From Streptomyces flaveus (GTDB taxonomy: Bacteria > Actinomycetota > Actinomycetes > Streptomycetales > Streptomycetaceae), in assembly GCF_014647675.1 (NCBI RefSeq), contig NZ_BMPQ01000027.1, positions 54,693 to 118,692 on the forward strand: a DNA stretch of 64,000 bases. Direction: 5' to 3'. Below, one piece after another: positions 8,668 to 16,691 of this stretch (positions within the stretch are counted from its first letter, which is position 1; the number at the start of each line of letters is the position of its first letter). The notes beneath the pieces are model-generated. The model was not told the origin of the DNA. It ran no database searches and saw only the letters and a list, made by a program, of their open reading frames with translations. The position numbers were made by a program, and so were the translations under genes.

Positions 8668-9897
8668 CTACCAGACGACCGGCAGCTCGTACACGCCGTA
8701 GACCACCATGTCGTGACGGAAACTCAGCTCTTCCAGGGGTACGGCCAGACGCAGGTCCGGCAGCCTGCGCAGCAGCGCGGGCAGGGCCTCCTGCAGTTCC
8801 ACGCGGGCGAGGGACTGGCCGAGACACTGGTGGACGCCGTGTCCGAAGGCCACGTGTCCTCGGGCGTCGCGGTCGAGGTCCAGGACGTCGGCGGTCTCGA
8901 AGACGCTGTTGTCCCGGTTGGCGGAGGGCACACCGAAGACCAGCATCTCGCCCTCCCGTACGAGGTGACCGCCGACGACGATGTCCTCGGTCGCCACGCG
9001 CACCAGCATGTCCTGGGCGATCGACAGGTACCGCAGCAGTTCGTCGACGGCGGCGGCGACCACCTTCGGATCGTCGGTGTTCCGGATCCGGTCGGCCTGC
9101 CGGGGGTTCTCCAGCAGGGCCAGCGTCCCCAGCGCGATCATGTTGGCCGTGGTCTCATGCCCTGCGTGCAGGAGGACCATGCTGTTCATGGCCACGTCGA
9201 GATCAGTGAGCTCTCCGGCGACCACCCGCTCGGTGATCAGCCGGCTGATGAGGTCGTCCCCCGGCTCGCGCTCCTTGCGCTTCACCAGATCCAGGAGGTA
9301 GCCGAACAGTTCGCCGCTCGCTGTCTTCCTCTCCTCCTGTGGAGTTCCCTTGCGCATCAGCGTGGCGCTGCGTGTCTGGAAGAAGGTGTGGTCGTCGTAG
9401 GGCACCCCGAGCAGCATCGAGATCACCAGGGACGGAATCGGCAGGGCGTACGTGCGCACCAGGTCCGCCGGAGGACCTGCGGCGATCATCTCCTCCAGTA
9501 ACCGGTCGACCAGCGACCGGACATGCGGCCGCATCGCCTCGACCCGCTTGACGGTGAACTCGCCGGTGAGGGTGCGCCGGATGCGGGAGTGCTCGGGATC
9601 GTCCATCCGCGGGAACGCCTGCGGCTGGCCGTGCTGCTGGGTTTCCATCAGCTGCGGGTAGCGATGTCCGTCGGCACTGAGCCGCGGATCGCCCAGTACC
9701 TGCTTGACATCGTCGTACCGGGTGACCGCCCAGGCGATGCGGCCGTTGCTCAACCGCACATGGAGCAGCCCGTCGGCGCGCCGCCAACCGGCCTGCACGG
9801 GGGGCGGGTCGAAGGGGCAGCGGGGGGAACGCGTGCCGGGGTAGTCGGGAAGGCCGGTGCCGTCGTTCGGCTGGGTCTGGTCGGTCGCCGTACTCAT
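8668..9897 (-). CDS. Cytochrome P450 (CYP105-like), copy 1
   Basis: A 409-residue soluble class I P450. The ATG at 9897 has AGGAG five bases upstream. The I-helix motif is HAGHETTAN with the usual acid/Thr pair. The ExxR motif is in DELLRYLS. The heme loop is FGHGVHQCLGQ with the axial Cys. The N-terminus (LPDYPGTRSPRCPFDPPP) and the MDDPEHSRIRRTLTGEFTVKR stretch are typical of the actinobacterial CYP105 group, which oxidises diverse xenobiotics and natural products. It is a paralogue of the P450 at 10374-11576 and shares long identical stretches such as YALPIPSLVISMLLGVPYDD. It sits 71 bases upstream of its ferredoxin. Confidence 0.92.
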   Translation of the reverse strand: MSTATDQTQPNDGTGLPDYPGTRSPRCPFDPPPVQAGWRRADGLLHVRLSNGRIAWAVTRYDDVKQVLGDPRLSADGHRYPQLMETQQHGQPQAFPRMDDPEHSRIRRTLTGEFTVKRVEAMRPHVRSLVDRLLEEMIAAGPPADLVRTYALPIPSLVISMLLGVPYDDHTFFQTRSATLMRKGTPQEERKTASGELFGYLLDLVKRKEREPGDDLISRLITERVVAGELTDLDVAMNSMVLLHAGHETTANMIALGTLALLENPRQADRIRNTDDPKVVAAAVDELLRYLSIAQDMLVRVATEDIVVGGHLVREGEMLVFGVPSANRDNSVFETADVLDLDRDARGHVAFGHGVHQCLGQSLARVELQEALPALLRRLPDLRLAVPLEELSFRHDMVVYGVYELPVVW

Positions 9898-9965
9898 GGT
9901 TGCTCCTGTGGGGGGAGGGGGTGGACGAGCAGTGATCCGCCGAAGCAGGTATGCGAGGCGCCTGC

Positions 9966-10345
9966 TCATGGGTGGTGTGTGGTGCTCCGCAGCAGGTGGG
10001 CCATCTCCATGCCGGGGTCAGCGGGGATGAAGGAGTCGGTCTCGTCCCGGATCCGGTCGAGGTGGTCTCGTACGTCCTCAGCCGTCAGCGCCGGGTTGTG
10101 GTAGCCCTGCGTCCGTGCGACGAAGAACCGCGCGACCTGTCCGGCACCTGCGGTGTAGACCTCACCGGATAACGGGCAGTCCTCGTGGCCAGGAAGGCGA
10201 CCACGGGCGAGACCAGCGCCGGGTCGAGGCTGCGAGTGAGGGTGTTCATCATCTCCAGGGCCGCGGGATCGACGGGCGGCCGTTCGCGCCGCCGGTCCGC
10301 GCGTCCGCCAGGGATCCGGCGAGCATGCGGGTGGCGGCGACCGGC
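9966..10345 (-). pseudogene. Wrecked short-chain dehydrogenase/reductase (SDR) C-terminus
   Basis: The gap between the two P450 genes codes, in shifting frames on the minus strand, for the last third of an SDR. VAATRMLAGSLADAR (near 10340) is followed in another frame by PPVDPAALEMMNTLTRSL and DPALVSPVVAFLA. A further shift near 10186 leads to HEDCPLSGEVYTAGAGQVAR, then a frame ending MAHLLRSTTHHP and a TGA at 9966-9968. The VVAFLA(S)xxCPxSGEVYT pattern is the usual C-terminal signature of hydroxysteroid-dehydrogenase-like SDRs. The Rossmann and YxxxK parts are absent. At least two frameshifts plus the 5' deletion make it non-functional. Confidence 0.8.
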
Positions 10346-10373
10346 CCTCGTGCTGCAGGGCGCCCGAGCCGTG

Positions 10374-11576
10374 TCACCAGGCGACCGGCAGCGCGTGAAC
10401 GCCGTAGATGCTCATGTCGTTGCGGAACCTGATCTCCTCCGGCGGCACCGCGAGCCGCAGGCCGGGCAGCTGGCGCAGGAGCACGGGCAGGGCGATCTCG
10501 AGTTCGGCACGGGCCAGGACCTGTCCGAGGCACTGGTGCACGCCGTGTCCGAAGGCCACGTGTCCGCGGGCGTCGCGCTCGATGTCGAGGCGGTCGGGGT
10601 CGCTGACGAAGTCGGGATCCCAGTTGGCTGCCGCGAGGTTCATGACCAGGAGGTCACCGGCGCGGACGAGCCGGCCACCGAGCTCGATGTCCTCCTTGGC
10701 CACTCGGGTGACCAGGTTATGCACGATCGTGAGGTGGCGCAGGAGCTCCTCCACCGCGGCCGAGACCACCTTCGGGTCGTCCGTGTCGCGGATCCGCGCG
10801 AGCGCGGCCGGGTTCTCCAGCAGCGTGAGGGTGCCCAGCGCGATCATGTTCGCGGTGGTCTCGTGCCCGGCGTTGAGGAGGATCAAGCTGTTCATCGCCA
10901 AGGTCTCGCGGCTCAGCTGCCCTTCCTGGAGGTGCTCGCGCGCGACGCGGCTGATCAGGGCATCGTCCGGCTCGCGTTCCTTCTTCCCGATGAGGTCGAA
11001 CAGGTAGCCGAAGATCGACTTCCTCGCCTTCTGCCTCTCCTCCTCCGTGGCGGTGCGGCTCATCAGGACGGAGGTGATGTCCTGGAAGTAGGCGTGGTCG
11101 TCGTAAGGCACTCCTAACAGCATCGAGATCACCAGGGAGGGAATGGGCAGCGCGTACGCCTCGACCAGATCCGCGGGACTGCCGGAGGCGACCATGGTGT
11201 CGATGAACTCGTTCGCCATCTCCTCGATCCGCGGGCGCATGGCCTGGACCCGCTTGACCGTGAAGTCCTTGGTCAGCATGCGGCGCAGCCGGGCGTGTTC
11301 GGGGTCGTCCATCCGGGGAAACATCTGGGCGCCGGCCATGCTGCTCTGCTGCATGGGGACCTCTGCGCTGATCCGCGGGTCCGTCATCGCGGCCGTGACG
11401 TCCTCGTACCGGCTCACGGCCCAGGCGGCGTGGCCGTTCCAGTTCACCCGTCGCAGACCACCCGTCTCCCGCCACTCCCGGTACTCGGGGGCGGGGGCCA
11501 AAGGGCAGCGTGCGTCGCGGTCAGCGGGGAACTCGGGAAGACCGATGGCGTCATCGGTGCCGGTCGTGGTGGACAT
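10374..11576 (-). CDS. Cytochrome P450 (CYP105-like), copy 2
   Basis: A 400-residue P450 and tandem paralogue of copy 1. The ATG at 11576 has CCAGGAGG upstream. The I-helix is NAGHETTAN, the ExxR motif lies in EELLRHLT, and the heme loop is FGHGVHQCLGQVLAR, identical to copy 1 through the Cys. The N-terminal third is the most diverged part (MQQSSMAGAQMFPRMDDPEH against MEQ/ETQQHGQ in copy 1), where P450 substrate loops vary. It is the first gene of the minus-strand set and is divergent from the TetR gene across a 237-base region holding two dyads. Its electrons presumably come from the ferredoxin/reductase pair downstream. Confidence 0.92.
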   Translation of the reverse strand: MSTTTGTDDAIGLPEFPADRDARCPLAPAPEYREWRETGGLRRVNWNGHAAWAVSRYEDVTAAMTDPRISAEVPMQQSSMAGAQMFPRMDDPEHARLRRMLTKDFTVKRVQAMRPRIEEMANEFIDTMVASGSPADLVEAYALPIPSLVISMLLGVPYDDHAYFQDITSVLMSRTATEEERQKARKSIFGYLFDLIGKKEREPDDALISRVAREHLQEGQLSRETLAMNSLILLNAGHETTANMIALGTLTLLENPAALARIRDTDDPKVVSAAVEELLRHLTIVHNLVTRVAKEDIELGGRLVRAGDLLVMNLAAANWDPDFVSDPDRLDIERDARGHVAFGHGVHQCLGQVLARAELEIALPVLLRQLPGLRLAVPPEEIRFRNDMSIYGVHALPVAW

Positions 11577-11737
11577 GGAACCTCCTGGAGCGTCGTGGGG
11601 GGGAAGGCGCCGAGGTACTGGTGAGCGAGCCGTCGTGACCACTCGAAGAACGCAGAGGCACTACACGCGTCATGGACTGCACACAGCGCTCCGCGTTCGC
11701 CACTCACCGGATCATTCGCGAGCCGACATGCAGCGGT

Positions 11738-11799
11738 AACTGGCAGCTGACTGCCAGTTCCATGGTGCCCCTGATGCAAGTGGCAGTCAACTGCCTCTT
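11738..11799. promoter_or_regulatory. Two dyad operators in the P450/TetR divergent region
   Basis: A perfect 9-base inverted repeat AACTGGCAG-CTGA-CTGCCAGTT lies at 11738-11759. A second copy with one mismatch, AAGTGGCAG-TCAA-CTGCCTCTT, lies at 11778-11799. Their centres are 40 bases apart, close to four helical turns, and the second ends 14 bases before the TetR start. This fits cooperative binding by the TetR product, with autoregulation and control of the divergent P450 set. The sites are seen in the sequence; the binding is inferred. Confidence 0.75.
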
Positions 11800-11813
11800 G
11801 GTACTCTGTCTTC

Positions 11814-12443
11814 GTGGCCACAGATTCCGAGCGACTCCTGCGGACCGACGCAGCCCGCAACGCCGAGCGGATCCTGCGCTCCGCCCGCGAGGTCTTCGCC
11901 GAGAGCGGCCCCGACGCACAACTGGACGAGATCGCCCAACACGCCGGGGTCGGTATCAGAACGCTCTTCCGGCGCTTTCCCAACAAGGCCGTCCTCGCGA
12001 AGGCCGCATTAGAACAGGGCATCGCCGAGTGCATCGCTCCGGCCATCGAACAGGCACTCCTCGATGACGACCCGCTCCTGGCACTCAACTCCGTGATCGA
12101 CGCCGCCATGTCGCTGGCCGCCCGCGAGCACAACACCCTGGCTGCCGCGAGAAACGCCGGCGCCGTCATCTCGGACGCCATCGGCCCGTACTACGCGTCG
12201 CTGACCCTCCTCACCCGTCGGGCCCAGGAGGTCGGACGCATCCGCGCCGACCTCGTACCGGACGACATGCCCAGAATCATGGCCATGCTCTTCAGCCTGC
12301 TGTGGACCATGGACCCGGCCAGCGACGGCTGGCGCCGCTACCTCTCCCTCATCCTCGATGGCCTGTCACCGGCGGCGGCGACCCCGCTTCCCGAGTCCGT
12401 TCCGCTGCGGCCATCACCACGACCTGGAAACTGGCCGATCTGA
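11814..12443 (+). CDS. TetR-family transcriptional repressor
   Basis: A 209-residue regulator starting at GTG 11814, only a few bases after a likely -10 (TACTCT), so the mRNA may be nearly leaderless. Residues 14-60 form the TetR DNA-binding domain: ILRSAREVFAESGPDAQLDEIAQHAGVGIRTLFRRFPNKAVL. The all-helical remainder is the ligand and dimerisation part, with no recognisable effector. Divergent orientation and two strong dyads upstream argue that it controls both itself and the P450-MFS set. Confidence 0.9.
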   Translation: MATDSERLLRTDAARNAERILRSAREVFAESGPDAQLDEIAQHAGVGIRTLFRRFPNKAVLAKAALEQGIAECIAPAIEQALLDDDPLLALNSVIDAAMSLAAREHNTLAAARNAGAVISDAIGPYYASLTLLTRRAQEVGRIRADLVPDDMPRIMAMLFSLLWTMDPASDGWRRYLSLILDGLSPAAATPLPESVPLRPSPRPGNWPI

Positions 12444-12645
12444 CGCGAGGGCCGAACGGCGCCCCTCGGCGAGACACTCGCCTCCGTCCAACGGGCGGAA
12501 CCTCCGTACGGAATCCCGGCACCCGTCGGCAGGTGGAACACGTCCGCCAGGGCTGCTTCGATGGGCGACTCCGAGGCGGGTTCAGCCCCTTGGGCACCCA
12601 AGATTCCACGAACTCGCGCGCTTCGTTCCGAACGCTTCATAAGGT

Positions 12646-13320
12646 CTACTTAGGGGTCGTTTCGGCGTTGGGAGTGGTGGGGTCGGGTGGGTAGCCCTTG
12701 GCGCGGAGGAAGGTGTCCAGGGCGAGGGCCACGATGTCGCCGATGGGCAGGTGGTCGAGTTCGTTGTCCAGCGCGAACCGCTTGATCCGCTTCTTCAGCT
12801 TCAACGCGGCCGGGACCGAGGAGTCGAGACTCTCGCGCGCGATGATGCGCTGGTTGAGAATGACGGCAGTATCGGGAATGTCCTTGGGACGGCCGGGGCC
12901 GTGAGCCCACGGTGTTCCCTCGCTGGGCGCCTCCTGCGATCGCAGGTCCTGTTCCTGGTGGGAACCTGGAGCATCGGTCCTCACTGGGAACGCTGTACCG
13001 CCTGCCATCGGAGGAACTTCCGGACGAACCGCCACCTCGGCGGCCGGGCCCGCACCAGGAGCCGCGGACGTGACGTGAGACGGGCCGTACTGCGCAACAG
13101 GTTCGGCCGACTGCGTGGGCTGGACTGCAGATGTTGCAGGCTCGACAGCCGGGACCACAGACGGTGCCTGCCGCTTCGCCGACTCCCCGACGGATTCCAT
13201 CTCCGCCTCTGGGGCGACGACGGCCGGGTGAGCCGGCTGACTGTTGGCCGGCTCCTGCACGGGGCCGCTTGGCGCGACCTCGACGGTCGGCTGGGCGGCA
13301 GGCTGCGCCACTTCGGGCAC
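12646..13320 (-). CDS. Hypothetical protein with Pro/Ala-rich N-terminus and RHH-like C-terminus
   Basis: A 224-residue frame from the GTG at 13320. Residues 1-130 are low-complexity and rich in Pro, Ala, Glu and Val, probably disordered. The C-terminal 80 residues look folded: RIIARESLDSSVPAALKL, then KKRIKRFALDN and a hydrophobic IGDIVALALDTFLRAKG helix. The strand-helix-helix pattern suggests a ribbon-helix-helix type DNA-binding or dimerisation domain, as in partition or addiction regulators, but no named family is recognised. In the same frame upstream, an ATG at 13431 starts MSRRKNATGGNEMDTR and meets a TAG at 13342-13344. The intact ancestor may therefore have been longer, with the present gene either restarted or broken. 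Confidence 0.5.
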   Translation of the reverse strand: MPEVAQPAAQPTVEVAPSGPVQEPANSQPAHPAVVAPEAEMESVGESAKRQAPSVVPAVEPATSAVQPTQSAEPVAQYGPSHVTSAAPGAGPAAEVAVRPEVPPMAGGTAFPVRTDAPGSHQEQDLRSQEAPSEGTPWAHGPGRPKDIPDTAVILNQRIIARESLDSSVPAALKLKKRIKRFALDNELDHLPIGDIVALALDTFLRAKGYPPDPTTPNAETTPK

Positions 13321-13615
13321 CGTTTCGGTCCGGCCCGACGGCTACGAGGAAGGCATCCACTCGCCGCCCGGCCACAATTGTCCGCGAGTATCCATTTCAT
13401 TGCCGCCGGTGGCATTTTTCCGTCGACTCATGCTCGGTACAGCAGCAAGATTCGGTATCGCCACAGGTCAAGTGCTGTTCGTTCATCACGGAGATCGCAG
13501 GCGGCTCTGTGGGAAGCGCACCGGAATCGGTTGGGCTCTCGTTACCCTGGGACCTGCTCCGTGCCCGCTACGCCAGTACCCGCGTCGACGGTCGACGCAA
13601 GAATGGATCACCAGG

Positions 13616-14911
13616 ATGACTCGCAAGGTCGCAGTGTTCGGCGCTGGCTACATCGGACTGGTCACCGGGGCCTGCTTCGCGGAACTGGGCCACGCTGTCG
13701 TCGTCCGGGACATCGTTCCGGAACGCATCCAGATGCTTCGCGCCGGCGACGTGCCAATCTTCGAGCCCGGCCTTGGCGACATGATCGCCCGCAACCAGGA
13801 CCGACTCAGCTTCACGCTGGATGCGGATGAAGCGGTCGCCGAGGCGGAGGTGGTCTACGTCTGCGTCGACACCCCGCCGATGCCGTCCGGTGATGCTGAC
13901 CTGTCACGGGTATTCGCGGTGATCGAGGCGCTCAAGGGCGCCAGTCACCTCACGGCGGTGGTCGTGAAATCGACCGTCCCGGTGGGCACCGGCGAGAGGG
14001 TACGGGCCGCCCTCGACGCAGCCGGGCTGGAACACGTCGGATACGCCTCCAACCCCGAATTCACCGCAGAAGGAAAGGCCGTCGGCGACTTCATGCACCC
14101 CGACCGCGTCGTGGTCGGGGTCTGGGAGGATGCCACGGCCAAACTGATCACCGAGTTGCACGAGGGCGTCGACGGGCCGGTCCTGGTGATGGACGTCGCC
14201 TCCGCCGAGATGACGAAGCTGGGCGCGAACGCGGCTTTGGCCACGAAGATTTCGCTCACGAACGAGCTGGCGACGGTGTGCGAGGCCACCGGTGCCGACA
14301 TCGAACAGGTCGCTCGGGCCATCGGCATGGACCCGCGGATCGGGTCCCACTTCATGAAGGCGGGTCTTGGCTACGGTGGCTCCTGCTTCCCGAAGGACTC
14401 GCGTGCACTGCGCGCGCTGGCGACCAACTCCGGTCACCCGTTCCAGCTTCTGACCGCGGTCATCGAAGTGAACGATCTGCAGTCGCGCCGTCACATCCAG
14501 CGGCTGAAGGCCGAGTTGGGCGGTCTGCGGGACCGTACGGTCGCTCTGCTCGGTATGACCTTCAAGCCCGGCACGGACGACATGCGGGAGGCGCCGAGCA
14601 CGATCATCGCCTCGCGGCTCCTGGCCGAGGGCGCGACGGTGCGTTGCTGGGATCCGCTGGCGGAGCCCGGCGCCATCGAGCCGTGGACGTCCGTAAGCCG
14701 TCACGCGACACCGCTGGAGGCCGTGAGCGGGGCGGATGCGGCGCTGATCGTCACGGAGTGGCCGGAGCTGGCCGGGGTGTCGTGGGGGCAGGCTCGCACG
14801 GTGATGCGGCGCCCGCTGATTTTCGACGGCCGGAACCTTTTGGACCCGCAGACGATGAAGGGCCTGGGCTTCACGTACATGAGCGTGGGACGGCCGACGG
14901 TATCGGGCTGA
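13616..14911 (+). CDS. ugd: UDP-glucose 6-dehydrogenase
   Basis: A 431-residue enzyme that oxidises UDP-glucose twice with NAD to UDP-glucuronate, a precursor of acidic exopolysaccharides and glycosides. The ATG at 13616 gives MTRKVAVFGAGYIGLVTGACF, the N-terminal NAD fold. The central domain carries FVLMKAG-like and GYGGSCFPKDSRAL segments, with the catalytic nucleophile Cys257. The C-terminal UDP-binding domain includes LLGMTFKPGTDDMREAPS and FDGRNL. Length and motifs match the family. A strong hairpin follows the stop, so it appears monocistronic. No polysaccharide-assembly genes are adjacent. Confidence 0.95.
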   Translation: MTRKVAVFGAGYIGLVTGACFAELGHAVVVRDIVPERIQMLRAGDVPIFEPGLGDMIARNQDRLSFTLDADEAVAEAEVVYVCVDTPPMPSGDADLSRVFAVIEALKGASHLTAVVVKSTVPVGTGERVRAALDAAGLEHVGYASNPEFTAEGKAVGDFMHPDRVVVGVWEDATAKLITELHEGVDGPVLVMDVASAEMTKLGANAALATKISLTNELATVCEATGADIEQVARAIGMDPRIGSHFMKAGLGYGGSCFPKDSRALRALATNSGHPFQLLTAVIEVNDLQSRRHIQRLKAELGGLRDRTVALLGMTFKPGTDDMREAPSTIIASRLLAEGATVRCWDPLAEPGAIEPWTSVSRHATPLEAVSGADAALIVTEWPELAGVSWGQARTVMRRPLIFDGRNLLDPQTMKGLGFTYMSVGRPTVSG

Positions 14912-14927
14912 CTCCGTAGCAGATGGC

Positions 14928-14961
14928 ACTGCGGCCCCGGGCAGACGTCCGGGGCCGCAGT
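14928..14961 (+). terminator. Strong hairpin terminator after ugd
   Basis: A perfect 13-base stem, ACTGCGGCCCCGG at 14928-14940 pairing with CCGGGGCCGCAGT at 14949-14961 around an 8-base loop, starts 17 bases after the stop. There is no U-tract, as is usual in Streptomyces. The 200 bases that follow hold only a 13-codon frame at 15058 with a strong ribosome-binding site (AGGAGG), probably the stump of a lost gene. Confidence 0.8.
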
Positions 14962-15162
14962 GGTGGACTCACGATCGTGGTGGCGGCAGTTGCTGGCTGG
15001 TGTCGAGGGAGCCACTCAGCCGTTACCGATCAGGAGGACAGAGGACAGAAGGACATCATGATCGCCGAACGCACCCGGCACACGACCGATGTGCCGTAAT
15101 GCGCCGCCGCAAGTGTGCACGCGATGTGCGCGCAGATCTGTGGGACGGAACTGTCGTGCAGG

Positions 15163-16590
15163 TCAGAGTGGTGTGACGGGCACGAAGGAACTGTCCTGGC
15201 GGAACACGTCGGTGCCGTCCGTCGGGTCCACCCGGAGCTGGTAGCTGTAGTGGCGCAGGTAGTACCCCGGGTAGTTGTACGACTCGAAGCGGACGGAGCC
15301 GCTCGCCGTGCCCGTACGGGCGATGTACGTGGCGTCCCTGGCGAAGGTCGACGAGCCGTCGTTGGTGTCGAAGCGCGCCCGGAAGTCCCAGTGGCGCAGA
15401 TAGTTCCCGGCCGCGTTGCGGAAGGAGTAGCCGCCCGCGTCGGCGAGACCCGGCACGACCGTGAACGTGGCCGCCTGCTTCTCCGCGGCGCTGCTCGTGG
15501 AGCTCACCACGGGGAGGTTGAGCAGGGCGGACTGCTCCTGCCAGTAGCGGGTGGTGTAGTTGGCCGAGCGCAGCGAGCGGCTGACGTTCGCCGGCAGGTT
15601 CACCCCGCCGGAGACCGTCTCCTTGAGCACGGTGAAGTGGCGTGCCGTGCCGGAGATCGACGGCAGCCTCTTCGGGGCGCTCCAGGTCGCGAAGGTGTCG
15701 TAGCTGTCGCTGTAGTAGTAACTGCCGTCGCCGTAGCCGTCGAAGAAGATCCGCCACGCGCCGTTGTCGAGCTGGATCAGTGCGGCGCCCTCGCGGGTGC
15801 TGCCCCAGCCCGCCCAGTTGCCGGTTCTGCGAATGGTGTACGGGCCGTTGAGGGCGGTGGCGGTGGCGTACTCGATGTACTTCGTCGTCTCGTTCTTCGT
15901 GAACGCGTGGTAGGTGGAGCCGAGCTTCACGATGAACGTGTCGATGTGGTTGGCGCCGATGCCGGACAGGGCCACGGGTGAACTCCACGCGGTGAGCGCG
16001 GAGTTGGTGGCCCTCAGTCGATACGGCGTGAAGATCCACTGGTCGTTGGCGGTCGAGCAGGACAGGATGATGTTCACGCTGCCGTCGCTGTCGACGAACC
16101 ACTCGGGTGCCCAGGCGCGCGACAGGTTCGCGATGGGGACGGTGTAGTCGTACAGGAACGTCCAGTTGACCCGGTCCGAGCTGCGGGCGAAGCCGATGGT
16201 GGTGCTGGTGCCCTGCCAGGTGTGCGTGGTGTACGTGACGTAGTAGTAGCCGTCGGAGTGCCGGAAGATGCTGGCGTCACGGATCCGGCCCGCCGGCGGG
16301 GTGTACGCGGACGCCTTCAGCAGACGGAAGTCGGTGGCGTCGTCGGACTCGTACACGTTGACCGTGGCATCGGTGCTGTTGAGGAACGGCACGATGGTGT
16401 AGCGGGTGGCGGAGCCGCGGGGCGGTGCGGCGGCCAGAGCCGAGCCGAGCGTTCCGGGCAGTGCGCCCAGCAGGACCGCCGAAGCGGGGAGGGCGGCCAT
16501 CGCCCGCAGCACGCCGCGGCGGGACGGTGTCAGGGAGTTCGGAGATCTGGTGTCGTTCGGTATGGCGGCGGGTCTGTCCGGTGTGTTCAT
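15163..16590 (-). CDS. Secreted GH43-like glycosidase with AbfB (CBM42-type) domain
   Basis: A 475-residue exported enzyme, probably an arabinofuranosidase or arabinanase type. A Tat signal (PSRRGVLRAMAALPAS) ends near residue 55. Residues 60-330 form the five-bladed propeller, with IRDASIFRHSDGYYYVTY holding the candidate catalytic Asp, RAWAPEWFVDSDG the next blade, and an NHIDTFIVK-type Asp. The last 110 residues are a beta-trefoil arabinose-binding domain (SFRNAAGNYLRHWDFRAR, then YPGYYLRHYSYQLRVD). Substrate cleavage needs testing, because GH43 covers several pentosidases. It is the second gene of a minus-strand pair after the PL9 lyase and lies opposite the GH127 gene. Confidence 0.85.
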   Translation of the reverse strand: MNTPDRPAAIPNDTRSPNSLTPSRRGVLRAMAALPASAVLLGALPGTLGSALAAAPPRGSATRYTIVPFLNSTDATVNVYESDDATDFRLLKASAYTPPAGRIRDASIFRHSDGYYYVTYTTHTWQGTSTTIGFARSSDRVNWTFLYDYTVPIANLSRAWAPEWFVDSDGSVNIILSCSTANDQWIFTPYRLRATNSALTAWSSPVALSGIGANHIDTFIVKLGSTYHAFTKNETTKYIEYATATALNGPYTIRRTGNWAGWGSTREGAALIQLDNGAWRIFFDGYGDGSYYYSDSYDTFATWSAPKRLPSISGTARHFTVLKETVSGGVNLPANVSRSLRSANYTTRYWQEQSALLNLPVVSSTSSAAEKQAATFTVVPGLADAGGYSFRNAAGNYLRHWDFRARFDTNDGSSTFARDATYIARTGTASGSVRFESYNYPGYYLRHYSYQLRVDPTDGTDVFRQDSSFVPVTPL

Positions 16591-16621
16591 GTGCGGCTCT
16601 CCTCGGTGCTTTCTTCTGCGG

Positions 16622-16679
16622 GTACGGCCCGTCCCATGGGCCCTGTTTCTTGTTCGGGGCCCTGCGGAACGGGCCGTAC
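16622..16679 (-). terminator. Long hairpin between the PL9 and GH43 genes
   Basis: An 11-base perfect inverted repeat, GTACGGCCCGT at 16622-16632 and ACGGGCCGTAC at 16669-16679, fills the 101-base gap downstream of the PL9 stop. An inner GGGCCC pair can extend it. It may act as a partial terminator or mRNA-stabilising stem that sets the ratio of the two secreted enzymes. Confidence 0.55.
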
Positions 16680-16691
16680 GCAGCGGTCAGT

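Noticed and set aside
6193..9501. 1100-codon plus-strand frame across the exporter, reductase, ferredoxin and P450 genes
   Set aside because: It runs antisense through four well-supported genes and has low-complexity composition.
8668..11576. Natural-product biosynthetic gene cluster around the tandem P450s
   Set aside because: No polyketide, peptide, terpene or RiPP core enzyme lies in the neighbourhood.
15058..15099. 13-codon frame MIAERTRHTTDVP with a strong ribosome-binding site
   Set aside because: No following gene in the same direction and no sign of an attenuator. More likely the stump of a deleted gene than a leader peptide.
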